Notes: generated by a model from the sequence alone, not told the origin. Counted from the first letter of the stretch, positions 7,301 to 14,612 are shown. The stretch: DNA of 17,835 nucleotides from an uncultured Pseudomonadota bacterium (GCA_903895005.1 CAITSH010000514.1:1-17835); one strand, 5' to 3'. Program-made: numbers and translations.

Positions 7301-8219
7301 GCCGGAGAATCGACAAAGCAATGCGCCAGGCGAGCGCGATCGCCAGAAAGAGCACGCCAAGGCCTGCGGCCAGGCTGCGCCACAGCGTGGCATAGTAATC
7401 GGTGAAAATTTCGTTTTCGGGCAGCCCTGCGACGATGCGCCACTCGACACCGGGAAGACGCTTGAAAAAATACAGCATCGGCACGCCATCGACACCCGGC
7501 AGGGACAAATACCCTTCGCTGCGACCCTCCACGGCTTTCTCGGCTTGGGGGTGGGACGGTTTGCCAATGAACTGCTCCGCCGCCTTGGAGCGCAGCAGCG
7601 TCACGCCCTCACGGTCAATGACCGTCGCCACGGCGTTGTCCGGAACACCCTGAAAAATACGCTCTGAAAGACGCTGCAAATCGACCGGCGTGAAGATAAG
7701 GCCTGACAACAGGCCGGCATCATTACGGATCGGGTAAGTCAGTACTGAGACCCAACGCCCCGACTGTCGCCCGGGAAAAGCGTTGCCGGCGGCAAAGGCC
7801 CCGTTGCGCAACCCCTCGCGGAACCACGGAAATTCGCGCATTTGTTCCGCAGGGGGCGGGTTGGGCAGGAAGGTGTAAACAGCGCGGGCATTGCGGTCTC
7901 GCACACCGAGGTTGTTGAGTTCCGGATGCAAGCGGACTATTTCACCGACAAGCGGGTCGAAATCGCGCGCGTCAAGCGCCCTGACACCGGGACGCTCGGC
8001 CATCCGGCGCAGCATTTCCCGGTAATCGCCGAGCGTCAGCACAAGCCGCATGGCGCTGGTATCGGCCAGCAAGCGGACCTTGTCCTGCGCGGCCTCGCGT
8101 GCGTGACGCACCTCCGCACCCAGGAACCAGGCGAGCATCGCCGCCACAGGAAACAGGATCGCCAGGACCAGCAGAAATATCTGCGTGCGTATGGACAATC
8201 GCTTGAGCCAGGAAAACAT
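4368..8219 (-). CDS. Hybrid sensor histidine kinase with four PAS domains and C-terminal receiver
   Basis: This 1283-residue protein starts with a membrane segment (about 12-34), then a periplasmic Cache-like sensor (about 35-280) and a second membrane segment (about 282-303). A HAMP region follows, then four PAS/PAC units at about 365-480, 490-605, 620-740 and 755-870. The HisKA H-box has His901 (GGIAHDFNN), and the ATPase domain has the N-box (about 1009-1013), DTGTG (1063-1067), FEPFFTTK and GTGLGL (1089-1094). After an Ala/Pro linker comes a receiver with acidic DDD (1162-1164), phospho-acceptor Asp1208 in LSDYNMPGMSG, and Lys1258 followed by Ala instead of the usual Pro. The predicted mechanism is autophosphorylation and phosphotransfer in response to a periplasmic ligand plus PAS cues. 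The start at ATG 8219 has GAGG 9 bases upstream; GTG 8228 is the alternative. No partner regulator is adjacent, so it is an orphan. Confidence 0.93.
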   Translation of the reverse strand: MFSWLKRLSIRTQIFLLVLAILFPVAAMLAWFLGAEVRHAREAAQDKVRLLADTSAMRLVLTLGDYREMLRRMAERPGVRALDARDFDPLVGEIVRLHPELNNLGVRDRNARAVYTFLPNPPPAEQMREFPWFREGLRNGAFAAGNAFPGRQSGRWVSVLTYPIRNDAGLLSGLIFTPVDLQRLSERIFQGVPDNAVATVIDREGVTLLRSKAAEQFIGKPSHPQAEKAVEGRSEGYLSLPGVDGVPMLYFFKRLPGVEWRIVAGLPENEIFTDYYATLWRSLAAGLGVLFLAIALAWRIALSILRPMTGLASTAARVAAGDKAARADLSGPKEIAAVARQFNGMLEATEAGERELREGELRTRLLLKASDTGLWEWNFVNDEVYFSAEWKRHLGYADEEIPNRLEEWGSRVHPDDLDRVLKTVTDFREGRRAEYGAEFRLRHRDGSWRWIFAQADFVRNDAGEPVRMLGSHIDITERKAAEAAVKSATQRLEIALESSQISVWEINLVTNELWLDSRWARMLGETPVETCTTFVQLLSRVHPDDRESVSAAAVSAMKDDNSRYTVDLRILAVDGEWKWMQSRGRVVERDASGQPLRMSGTNTDVTAQVHAQSVLRKERERSQTYLDVIETIVVALDATGRIATINRKGCELLGYKEEELLGRQWFETCLPQPEGMQTVYPFFVRLMAGELEGTEYQENPVLTSSGALREVAWHNAIMRDDQGRITGILSAGEDISERKRSDTARQQALNALQKIASRVPGMVYQFRVRPDGSACFPYASEAIGQIYRVAPEDVLEDASPMYAALHPEDRERVRASIDASRQNLTPWQAEYRLRFEDGTESWLNSSAVCEREEDGSVLWHGFTTNISARKEAERERNSLEMQLRESQKMEAVGTLAGGIAHDFNNIIANILGNAELARDDARANPLAMQSLEEILKAGARARDLVKQILSFSRRQATERKPLALAPVVEEAARLLRATLPARLVLHVHCEDGVPPVLADATQIQQVLINLAANAMQATRGAPGAIQIRLDTVVLNATLVRTNPALQALFTRHPGCTVRLSMRDTGTGMDAPTMKRIFEPFFTTKPVDEGTGLGLSVVHGIVQGHEGAIVVESQPGKGATFFVFFPVAAVVTPAFDATPVVAAPVPPPAPVAAASDIRLLYIDDDESLVFLVKRLLERRGYRVSGYSNQGDAMAELRANPAGFDLVLSDYNMPGMSGLDVAREVRGIRADLPVAVASGFIDETLRANAGGAGVRELIFKATSVDEFCEAVQRLASGMGETLPQP

Positions 8220-8471
8220 CCGCAACACCCTCAGTTATGCGAAACCGACATTGAATCCTGCCTGTTTCTTTTGAGCCGGCGGCGCATGGAGGTACGGCGC
8301 CAGGTCGAAATGTCCGGGATCCACGAATGCCCGCTTCATTGTCAGACCCGCGCATGGGCTTGGCAATGCGAGCACCCGTCGCCCCGCCGGAACCGCGGCC
8401 GGCGGCGACCTGTACACGAGCAGTATCCGCACCCCAGGCACTTTCCATCGGGTGAATTGCGGGGGATTACA

Positions 8472-8751
8472 GTGTTTAATCCGCAGAAAAACCGCACGGT
8501 GGCGGTGATCATCCCGGCTGGAGCGGCACGTCGACAGGGCCTGCGATGCTTCGCGCGCCATCGCACGATTTGCGGAGGCCCTCGCCGCGGGCACCTCGCC
8601 GGACGAATATGCCGCCGATTATCTTCGTGAAACCGGCCCCAATACATCCGACCACCTCAGAATAGACTGCGCTCCCGATACGCAACCGAAGCCGCGACAC
8701 CGGGCTGAGCAGCGGCGCCGACATCATGCCCGTCAGGGGCGCACCTGCTGA
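8472..8751 (+). pseudogene. Possible small gene with a single-base frameshift
   Basis: From GTG at 8472, preceded by GGGGGA at a 5-base spacing, the frame reads VFNPQKNRTVAVI. If one extra A near 8511 is ignored, it continues SRLERHVDRACDASRAI and then an Ala/Glu-rich helical stretch containing GTSPDEYAADYLRETGPNT before a basic tail and TGA at 8749-8751. The joined translation has the balanced composition of a real protein around the join, unlike either raw frame. I do not recognise the family. It could be a decayed gene, a sequencing error in an intact gene of about 90 residues, or chance. It would be convergent with the hydrolase and would end at the hydrolase terminator. Confidence 0.3.
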
Positions 8752-8771
8752 AAACCCGCGCGCGATGCGGG
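8751..8771 (-). terminator. Rho-independent terminator of the hydrolase gene
   Basis: On the minus strand, CCCGC (8771-8767) and GCGGG (8759-8755) form a 5-bp GC stem with a 7-base loop, followed directly by TTTT (8754-8751). It begins 12 bases after the hydrolase stop codon at 8784, the classical place. The U-tract is short but the geometry is good. Confidence 0.6.
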
Positions 8772-8783
8772 CTTACAGCCGGT

Positions 8784-9668
8784 TCAGGGTTTCATTCCGG
8801 TAATCGAGTCAACCATGGCGCGCGGGTCGCGCTGCGGCCAGCGCCCGCTTGCCGCATGCGCGAGAAAGCCGTCGAGGATGGCGTTGAACTCGGCCGGACA
8901 TTCGATGTTCATGGTGTGGCCGCAATTGGGAATGACCGCCAGCGCCGCCGCCGGAATCACCTGCTTTAGCATCAGTCCGGGAACGAGGCAGGGCCAGTCC
9001 TCGTCGCCATTGACGATGATGGTCGGCACCGTCAGTTTTTTCAGCGCGTCGGTGAGCGTGTAAAGCGAGGGACGCTCGCGCTGCACGCCAAGCTGGGTAT
9101 TGGCCGCACCCAGCGCCGAATGTTCGATGAACTGCGCCTTGAACTCGGCAAATCCGCGCGGATCTGAATTCATGAACGGAATGCGCGTCGGCCCCTCGGC
9201 ATATTTGGCGACGAAGGCAGCCATGCCCTGCTCGAGCAGAATCTTCGCCGCCGTGGCGGCCTCTTCGCGAAAACGCTCCCGTGTGGCCAGTTCCGCGCCA
9301 TAACCGCAACCGGCGACGCAAAGCGACAGCGCCCGCGCCGGGAACTGCAAACCGAAATGCAGCGTCGCAAACCCGCCCATGGAAAGGCCGGTGATGTGCG
9401 CCTTGTCTATGCCGGCGTGGTCCATCACGGCAAGAATGTCGGCGGCGGCGCGGTTTTGCGAGTACGAGGACGCATCGTGCGGAACCGCCGAGGGCGGGTA
9501 GCCGCGGGCGTTAAAGGTCACCACGCGATAGCGGCGGCTGAAGTGGCGAACCTGCGACTCCCAGCTGCGCATGTCCCCGGCAAATTCGTGCACCAGCACG
9601 AGCGGGACGCCCGTTCCGGTGGATTCGTAATACAGGTCGACGCCGTCGTCGGTGCGGGCTATGGGCAT
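8784..9668 (-). CDS. Alpha/beta-fold hydrolase
   Basis: This 294-residue protein has the alpha/beta hydrolase fold. The oxyanion-side motif is LVLVHEFAGDMRSWESQ (about 23-39), and the nucleophile elbow GLSMGG has Ser96. The acid is in NGDEDWP (Asp222 or Asp224) and His251 is in NCGHTMN. The pattern resembles 3-oxoadipate enol-lactonase and related C-C or ester hydrolases, but the substrate is not determined by sequence. The usual HG dipeptide of the oxyanion loop is HE here. The start at 9668 has AGGAG 7 bases upstream. It follows the DUF3025 gene by 51 bp on the same strand and ends at its own terminator, so it may be the last gene of the rsmI-pyrC-DUF3025 transcript or have a separate promoter. 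Confidence 0.9.
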   Translation of the reverse strand: MPIARTDDGVDLYYESTGTGVPLVLVHEFAGDMRSWESQVRHFSRRYRVVTFNARGYPPSAVPHDASSYSQNRAAADILAVMDHAGIDKAHITGLSMGGFATLHFGLQFPARALSLCVAGCGYGAELATRERFREEAATAAKILLEQGMAAFVAKYAEGPTRIPFMNSDPRGFAEFKAQFIEHSALGAANTQLGVQRERPSLYTLTDALKKLTVPTIIVNGDEDWPCLVPGLMLKQVIPAAALAVIPNCGHTMNIECPAEFNAILDGFLAHAASGRWPQRDPRAMVDSITGMKP

Positions 9669-9719
9669 GGCTGGTCTCCTGAATGATTCATTGAACTCGG
9701 TGATGGATTATTTTACCCA

Positions 9720-10421
9720 CTACACCCGACGGCCAGGCCGAAAATGCGCGGTGTCGTCGTAGTAGTCGTGTGCCTCATTGTGCGGCGTCCAGCCCGGTAT
9801 ACCCAGCACCGGCAAAGGAGCGAGGTCGCGGGTTGTCCGCAGCGCGGCGACGGCCGCGGCGGCCTGCATGTCCAGCACCTCTCGCGGCATGGCACTCGGA
9901 CAGGCGAGGATAAGCGCGTGCGCGGTGATGCCCTTGTAGGGCGAGAGCAGCTTTTCGGTGAGGGCATGACCGAAGACGGCAAAGTGCATGCGCGCCTTTA
10001 CCTCATCACGCCGCTCCCAGAACAGGGTTTTCCAGTTGAAGCCGCGCAGCAATCCGACAAGCTCATCCTGGTCGCAGGCGACGATGAGGCCGGACTCATC
10101 GAACAGCGTCAGTGCGTCACGAACCGGGCTGCGCACGCTGCCCGCCTGCATCGCGATCTGCTCGCAGTGCAGCGCGTTGAGCGCCGCCTTGGCGCGGGGA
10201 AAATCGAGCCAGGCCTGCGCGTTGAGCAGGTCGTGGGTATTGCCCGGGCGCGTGGCCACCAGGCCCCGGTCGCGAATGCGCACTTCGTAATTGAGTCCAT
10301 CGTCAGGGGGCGCGGCAAAACGCAGCGGCGCGCCGCCGCCTGAAACAAGGCCGCGCGCGGCGGCCTCGGCATTGAGGTTCTCGACTGTCGGCAGGGATTC
10401 GGCGTTGTATCGGGCCGGCAT
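9720..10421 (-). CDS. DUF3025 domain-containing protein
   Basis: This 233-residue protein is recognised as DUF3025 from the central block with FPRAKAALNALH (about 74-85), RDALTLFDESGLIV (about 101-114) and FNWKTLFWERRDE (about 128-140). The end carries PGWTPHNEAHDYYDD, a conserved acidic/aromatic finish. The function of the family is unknown. In betaproteobacteria it is commonly found next to pyrC, as here, 97 bp downstream of the pyrC stop on the same strand. The start at 10421 is the first available ATG and has only a weak purine stretch upstream, so the true N-terminus is uncertain by some residues. No signal peptide or membrane segment is visible, so it is probably cytoplasmic. Confidence 0.8.
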   Translation of the reverse strand: MPARYNAESLPTVENLNAEAAARGLVSGGGAPLRFAAPPDDGLNYEVRIRDRGLVATRPGNTHDLLNAQAWLDFPRAKAALNALHCEQIAMQAGSVRSPVRDALTLFDESGLIVACDQDELVGLLRGFNWKTLFWERRDEVKARMHFAVFGHALTEKLLSPYKGITAHALILACPSAMPREVLDMQAAAAVAALRTTRDLAPLPVLGIPGWTPHNEAHDYYDDTAHFRPGRRV

Positions 10422-10454
10422 GTTAGCTTTCAGTGGCGCGGGTGCGCAGATTCA

Positions 10455-10489
10455 CCCTCTCCCTGACCCTCTTCCTTCAAGGGAGAGGG
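10455..10489. repeat. CCCTCTCCC/GGGAGAGGG inverted repeat
   Basis: Nine-base arms CCCTCTCCC (10455-10463) and GGGAGAGGG (10481-10489) are perfectly complementary around a 17-base loop. The sequence type is frequent between genes in many proteobacteria. It lies in the 97-bp gap between pyrC and the DUF3025 gene. No T-run follows on either strand, so it is not a standard terminator; it may act as an mRNA stabiliser or processing site. Confidence 0.65.
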
Positions 10490-10518
10490 AACTTCATCGT
10501 AATGCCTGCAGCGCCGCA

Positions 10519-11568
10519 CTATTCCGGCTGGGGCACCAGGCGCCAGGAAATCTGTTCACCCGCGCGCAACGGCACCAGTTCTTCGTCTTCGCCGAAAGGC
10601 AGGGTCGCGGCGACCTTCCAGGGGTCTTTTTTCAGCGTGATCTTGCCCTCGTTGCGCGGCAGGCGGTAAAAATCCGGGCCGTTGAAGCTGGCAAAGGCTT
10701 CGAGCTTGTCCAGCGCCCCGGCCTCGTCAAAGGCCTCGGCATAAAGTTCGATGGCGGCGTGCGCGGTGTAGCAACCGGCGTGGCCGCACATCGACTCCTT
10801 GTTACCCTTGGAATGTGGCGCGCTGTCGGTGCCGAGAAAGAATTTCGCGCTGCCGCCGGTGGCCGCCTTGAGCAGCGCCTGGCGGTGCTCTTCGCGCTTG
10901 AGAATGGGCAGGCAGTAATAATGCGGGCGGATGCCGCCGACAAACAGCGAGTTACGGTTAAAGAGCAGGTGGTGGGCGGTGATGGTCGCGCCCACATTGG
11001 CCGGCGCCTGGGCAATGTATTCGGCCGCCTCACGGGTGGTGATGTGCTCGAGCACGACACGCAGGTCTGGAAAACGCTCAATTATCTGCGGTGCGAGCAC
11101 CGTCTCGATGAATTCCTTTTCGCGGTCGAACACATCGACATGCGGGTCGGTGACTTCGCCGTGGATCAGGAGCGGCAGGTCGTAATCCTGCATTGCCTCG
11201 AGCACCGGGAACACGCGCGACAGGCGCGTCACCCCCGAATCGGAGTTGGTGGTGGCACCAGCCGGGTAGTACTTCACCGCGTGCACGATGCCCGACTGCT
11301 TGGCGCGGGCGATTTCCTCGGGCGTGGTCTGGTCGGTGAAGTACAGCGTCATCAACGGTTCGAATTTGCTTTTGGACGGAAGGGCATCAAGGATGCGCAT
11401 CCTGTATCCCATGGCATCATCGGTGGTGACCACCGGCGGCTTGAGGTTGGGCATGACGATGGCGCGGGCGAACTGGCGCGCAGTGTCAGGCAGCACGGCG
11501 GCAAGCACCTCGCCGTCACGCAGGTGCAGATGCCAGTCGTCGGGTCGGGTCAGGGTCAGGGTTTGCAT
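10519..11568 (-). CDS. pyrC: Dihydroorotase, class II
   Basis: This 349-residue enzyme catalyses the reversible cyclisation of N-carbamoyl-aspartate to dihydroorotate, the third step of pyrimidine synthesis in the cytoplasm. Zinc-site residues are all present: His13 and His15 (DWHLHLRDG), the carbamylated Lys99 ([13 protein letters not shown]), His136 (LIHGEV), His175 (LEHITT) and Asp248 ([14 protein letters not shown]). Length and motifs match E. coli-type PyrC. The start at 11568 places the first zinc motif 12 residues in, as usual; the upstream ribosome site is poor. It lies 197 bp after rsmI on the same strand, and that spacer holds palindromic repeat copy 2. No pyrC-type attenuator or regulatory hairpin was recognised ahead of it. 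Confidence 0.97.
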   Translation of the reverse strand: MQTLTLTRPDDWHLHLRDGEVLAAVLPDTARQFARAIVMPNLKPPVVTTDDAMGYRMRILDALPSKSKFEPLMTLYFTDQTTPEEIARAKQSGIVHAVKYYPAGATTNSDSGVTRLSRVFPVLEAMQDYDLPLLIHGEVTDPHVDVFDREKEFIETVLAPQIIERFPDLRVVLEHITTREAAEYIAQAPANVGATITAHHLLFNRNSLFVGGIRPHYYCLPILKREEHRQALLKAATGGSAKFFLGTDSAPHSKGNKESMCGHAGCYTAHAAIELYAEAFDEAGALDKLEAFASFNGPDFYRLPRNEGKITLKKDPWKVAATLPFGEDEELVPLRAGEQISWRLVPQPE

Positions 11569-11688
11569 GGTTGGATGAGGTTGCGCGAATCGCGTCGCGT
11601 CGTGAACAGTGCGACGCTGATTCTAACCGCAGCGCGCATTGCCGGCCCGCCATCGCCGCAGGGCACGGTTGGAAAGGTTGTGTGCCAC

Positions 11689-11722
11689 CTGGAAACCTTT
11701 ACCTGGCGCGGCTTTCCAGCCA
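11689..11722 (+). repeat. Intergenic palindromic repeat, copy 2 of 3
   Basis: These 34 bases begin CTGGAAACC and end TGGCGCGGCTTTCCAGCCA, and match the repeats at 500-537 and 15903-15940 (the latter inverted). The spacing between the arms is the same 25-base unit in copies 2 and 3, and the last 18 bases up to CCAGCC are identical between them. The leading ATGA of the other copies is not conserved here. It sits between rsmI and pyrC, overlapping a second dyad AAAGGTT/AACCTTT (about 11673-11700). Confidence 0.7.
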
Positions 11723-11765
11723 TCGTGCTCCAGGGCGCCCAATACACCCACCACCCCAACCGCAC

Positions 11766-12653
11766 TCAATCCTTGCCGCCCCGTTGCTTCGCCAGCGCGT
11801 GCGCGTACAACACGTCGCGCGGCACGCCGGTGATGGCGGCGGCAAGCTTGGCCGCCTTGGCCGGCGGCAATTCCGCCGCGACCAGCGCCAGCACGCGCTC
11901 GGCCTCGGCATCAAGCGCCGCCTCGGTCGCCACAGCACCGGAAACAATCAGCACGAATTCGCCGCGACGGTTGTTGTCATCGGCAGCAAGCCAGGCCTGC
12001 GCCTCGTCAAGCCGGCAGCGGTGAATATTCTCGAACACCTTGGTCAGTTCTCGCGCCAGCACCACGGTGCGGGCGGGTTCAAAACTTGCCGCAAGATCGT
12101 CGATGCAATCGGCGATGCGGTGCGGCGCCTCATAAAACACCAGCGCATGCGGCAGGGCGCGCAGCGCCTCAAGTACCTTGCGCCTGGCACCCGCCTTGGC
12201 CGGCAAAAAACCGTAGAACAAGAACGCCGTCTCCGCCATGCCCGCCGCCGATAGCGCGGTGATGGCGGCATTGGCCCCGGGGATGGGGGTGACGCGATAG
12301 CCGGCCTCGAGCACGCGCGCCACCGCGAGCGCACCCGGGTCGGAAATCGCGGGGGTGCCGGCGTCGCTCACCAACGCCACCGATTGACCCGCGGCGAGCG
12401 CCTCGATCAGCTTTTCCGCGGCACGGCCCTCGTTATGCTCGTGCAGCGCGAGCAGTTTCGCCTTGATGCCGTGGTGCGCGAGCAGGTGGCCGGTGGTACG
12501 GGTGTCTTCGGCGGCGACGAGGTCCGCGCGGCGCAGGATATCAAGGGCGCGCAAGGTGATATCGCCCAGATTTCCAAGCGGCGTCGCGACCACATATAAT
12601 TGCCCCCCTGATTGCCCTCCCAACAAGGGTGCCTGCTCATGCGGCTCGGTCAT
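11766..12653 (-). CDS. rsmI: 16S rRNA (cytidine1402-2'-O)-methyltransferase
   Basis: This 295-residue SAM-dependent methyltransferase of the tetrapyrrole methylase fold modifies C1402 of 16S rRNA in the ribosomal P site. Family motifs appear in order: LYVVATPLGNLGDIT (19-33), AAEDTRTT (47-54), VSDAGTPAISDPG (95-107) and IPGANAAITALS (124-135), with the FYGFLP and FYEAPHRI motifs further on. The start at 12653 gives a somewhat long N-terminal tail of 18 residues; GAGG lies about 12 bases upstream. It is divergent from the lpoA-like gene with 21 bp or less between start codons. This arrangement (rsmI facing lpoA-yraN-diaA-dolP) is the one known from E. coli. Confidence 0.97.
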   Translation of the reverse strand: MTEPHEQAPLLGGQSGGQLYVVATPLGNLGDITLRALDILRRADLVAAEDTRTTGHLLAHHGIKAKLLALHEHNEGRAAEKLIEALAAGQSVALVSDAGTPAISDPGALAVARVLEAGYRVTPIPGANAAITALSAAGMAETAFLFYGFLPAKAGARRKVLEALRALPHALVFYEAPHRIADCIDDLAASFEPARTVVLARELTKVFENIHRCRLDEAQAWLAADDNNRRGEFVLIVSGAVATEAALDAEAERVLALVAAELPPAKAAKLAAAITGVPRDVLYAHALAKQRGGKD

Positions 12654-12674
12654 CTTTTTTCGCTGCCTCGGTTC

Positions 12675-13808
12675 ATGTCGGCCCCGCCGTCGTTGCCGCG
12701 GTCGTTGCTGCGCTCGCTGCTGCTGCCTATGCTGCCCGCGCTGGCGATAATCGCACTGGCGCCGGCATTGTGCGCGGCGCAGGATAAAGCGGCAAGTACC
12801 GCGAACACGCCCGCCGCCCCCGCACCAGCGCCAACACCGGCGGCGCCGGTGGGCGAGATCGCCCTGCTGCTGCCGCTCAAATCTCCGGACTTCCAGGCCG
12901 CGGCAGAAGCCCTTCGCCTCGGATTCATGACCGCGCGCGAGCGCGACGGCAGCAAGGTCTCGGTCACCATACGCGCCACCGACGCCTCGGGCGATCAGAT
13001 ACTGCTCGAGTACGATGCAGCGGTGCGCGCCGGCGCCAAGGTGATTGTCGGGCCGCTGACACGCTCCGGCGTGGCCGCGGTCGCCGCCAGCGGCCGCGTG
13101 AATGTACCCACACTCGCGCTCAACTATCCGGAGGCGCAGGCAAAAATGCCGGAAAAGCTCTACGGCTTCGGCTTATCAATCGAGCTCGAGGCGCGCCAGG
13201 TGGCGCGCCAGGCCTGGCTCGACGGCATCAAGGAGGTGCTCGCCGTCAGTGCTGCCTCGCCGCTGGCGCGCCGTGCCAGCCAGGCCTTTGGCGAGAGCTT
13301 TCGCGCATTCGGCGGGCGCATCACCAACACGCTCGAATTCACCCCCGCCTCCGACCTCGCGCAACTCAAGCAGCTGGTCGCCAAGGGCGAGCCTGACGGG
13401 ATTTTCCTCGCCGCGGATGTCGAACAGGCGCGCGAGGTAAGGCCCTTCCTCTCGGGAGCGGTCCCGACCTACGCCACCTCGCTCGTTTATTCGGGTCGCA
13501 ACGATGCGCTTGCCAACCTCGATCTCAACGGCATCAGGTTTGTGGAAATGCCCTGGCTGGTCCAGCCGGATCACCCCGCCGTCATGGGCTATCCGCGCCT
13601 CGACAGTCTTGCCCCCGAATTGCAACGCTTTTACGCCCTCGGCATCGACGCGTTCCGACTCGCCTCCGAACTGGTGCGCAACCAGACACGGATCAGCCTT
13701 GACGGGGTCACCGGCAAGCTCGAACTCACGCGGGGTACGGTTGAGCGCGAAGCGGTGGCTGCGCAGTTTCGCGACGGAGCGGCGGTGTCGCTTGGGCCCT
13801 CCCGTTAA
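12675..13808 (+). CDS. LpoA-like penicillin-binding protein activator (LppC family)
   Basis: This protein is about 377 residues long. It has a signal peptide (MSAPPSLPRSLLRS, then a hydrophobic stretch to about 36), an Ala/Pro linker, and a type I periplasmic-binding fold (from GEIALLLPLKSPDF to the C-terminus). E. coli LpoA is an outer-membrane lipoprotein that activates PBP1A; this shorter protein matches mainly its C-terminal binding-protein domain. The signal ends APALCAAQD: the Cys lacks Gly/Ala/Ser at -1, so a lipobox is doubtful and ordinary cleavage after CAA is as likely. ATG 12675 is chosen because it avoids overlap with rsmI; ATG 12639 has an AAGGG upstream but would overlap the rsmI start. 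It is the first gene of the lpoA-yraN-HIRAN-diaA-dolP run, with yraN 45 bp downstream. Confidence 0.85.
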   Translation: MSAPPSLPRSLLRSLLLPMLPALAIIALAPALCAAQDKAASTANTPAAPAPAPTPAAPVGEIALLLPLKSPDFQAAAEALRLGFMTARERDGSKVSVTIRATDASGDQILLEYDAAVRAGAKVIVGPLTRSGVAAVAASGRVNVPTLALNYPEAQAKMPEKLYGFGLSIELEARQVARQAWLDGIKEVLAVSAASPLARRASQAFGESFRAFGGRITNTLEFTPASDLAQLKQLVAKGEPDGIFLAADVEQAREVRPFLSGAVPTYATSLVYSGRNDALANLDLNGIRFVEMPWLVQPDHPAVMGYPRLDSLAPELQRFYALGIDAFRLASELVRNQTRISLDGVTGKLELTRGTVEREAVAAQFRDGAAVSLGPSR

Positions 13809-13853
13809 TCAGGTTGGCCTGGTCTATACGGCTAATCATTCCGGCCTGATGCG

Positions 13854-14198
13854 GTGAAGCCGGACTCGGGCAGGGCCGCCGAAGACCTCGCCGCTGCCTG
13901 GCTGCAAAAAAAGGGCCTGCGCCTGATCGAGCGCAATTTCCGCTGCAAGGCCGGCGAGATCGACCTGATCCTGCGCGACGGTACGACCCTGGTGTTCGCC
14001 GAAGTGCGCTACCGCGCGAGCAATGCCTTCGGCGGTGCCGCCGCAAGCATTGATGCAAAAAAGCGTCATCGGATTCTTACCGCCGCGCGTTATTACCTCA
14101 TGGATAAACCCGACCAGGCCTGCCGTTTCGACGTGATCGCCCTCGATCGCGTTGACCCTGCTGCGATTGATTGGTTGCGCGATGCCTTCGGTGAATAA
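13854..14198 (+). CDS. yraN: YraN / UPF0102 family protein, nuclease-like fold
   Basis: This 114-residue protein has the UPF0102 signature: GRAAEDLAAAWLQKKGL (6-22), RNFRCKAGEIDLI (27-39) and LVFAEVRYRAS (46-56). Asp37, Glu50 and the following Arg52 sit where a PD-(D/E)xK-type nuclease site would be; activity of the family is unproven, and YraN homologues are thought to act on DNA. The start must be GTG 13854: the only nearby ATG (13849) is out of frame and stops after two codons, and an in-frame stop lies at 13833. No good ribosome site is seen, so coupling to lpoA translation is possible. The 3' end overlaps the HIRAN gene by 17 bases. Confidence 0.92.
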   Translation: MKPDSGRAAEDLAAAWLQKKGLRLIERNFRCKAGEIDLILRDGTTLVFAEVRYRASNAFGGAAASIDAKKRHRILTAARYYLMDKPDQACRFDVIALDRVDPAAIDWLRDAFGE

Positions 14199-14583
14199 GC
14201 GCCGCCGGCTTTCACTGCTGTTCTGGCTGCCGGTAATGCTTTGCACGGCACTTGGCGCGGCTCCGGCAACAGCGCAGCAGGTGCGCATGCTGGTGCAAAG
14301 CTCGCCCCTCGCCGGCTTCGGCTACCACGAGGGCCGTACGGTCTGGCCGGACATGGCGCGCGGCGATGCACTCGTGCTGGTGCGCGAGACGGACAATCGC
14401 CACGACGCCAACGCCATTGCGGTGTTCTGGCGCAGCCACAAACTGGGTTATGTGCCGCGCACCCAAAACACCGCGCTCGCCTGGGCCATGGACCACGGAG
14501 AGGCCGTCAGCGCACGCGTCAGTGCCCTGCGCGCGGAACGTAATCCGCGCAAGCGTGTCGAATTCGAGGTATTTGTGGAATAA
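14182..14583 (+). CDS. Exported HIRAN-domain protein
   Basis: This 133-residue protein has a basic N-terminus (NKRRR), a hydrophobic core (about 10-25) and ATAQQ, a likely signal peptidase I site near residue 31. A compact HIRAN domain follows (about 38-112): [32 protein letters not shown] (about 61-81) and KLGYVPR (87-93). HIRAN is known as an OB-like domain binding 3' DNA ends in Rad5/HLTF helicases; small stand-alone bacterial forms have no settled role. The signal peptide implies action outside the cytoplasm, which does not fit DNA repair. The gene overlaps yraN by 17 bases and lies inside an otherwise conserved gene order, before diaA. ATG 14182 is preferred; GTG 14191 is an alternative. 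A membrane-anchored form is possible if the signal is not cleaved. Confidence 0.85.
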   Translation: MPSVNKRRRLSLLFWLPVMLCTALGAAPATAQQVRMLVQSSPLAGFGYHEGRTVWPDMARGDALVLVRETDNRHDANAIAVFWRSHKLGYVPRTQNTALAWAMDHGEAVSARVSALRAERNPRKRVEFEVFVE

Positions 14584-14612
14584 GTCCTGTCCCAGCAACA
14601 AGGGCCGGGAGG

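Larger units (their letters stand above)
8220..8783. other. 564-bp region without a confident gene
   Basis: This is the spacer between the start of the hybrid kinase and the end of the hydrolase. It must contain the kinase promoter, reading leftward. Two weak coding signals are seen. One is a 34-codon minus-strand frame (8235-8339, starting MKRAFVDPGHFDL), which ends 15 bases before the kinase start without a good ribosome site. The other is a plus-strand frame around 8472-8751 that becomes coherent if one base is removed (separate entry). The rightmost 21 bases form the hydrolase terminator. No repeat or RNA gene was recognised. Confidence 0.5.

Noticed and set aside
8342..8647. Minus-strand frame with a Cys cluster (CLGCGYCSC)
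   Set aside because: Cysteines fall in a GC-rich shadow-type, Arg-rich context with no metal-binding family pattern and no ribosome site.
10291..12024. Very long plus-strand frame opposite pyrC and rsmI
   Set aside because: It is antisense to two well-supported enzymes, is rich in Arg/His/Gly as expected for a GC-rich shadow frame, and has no domain motif.
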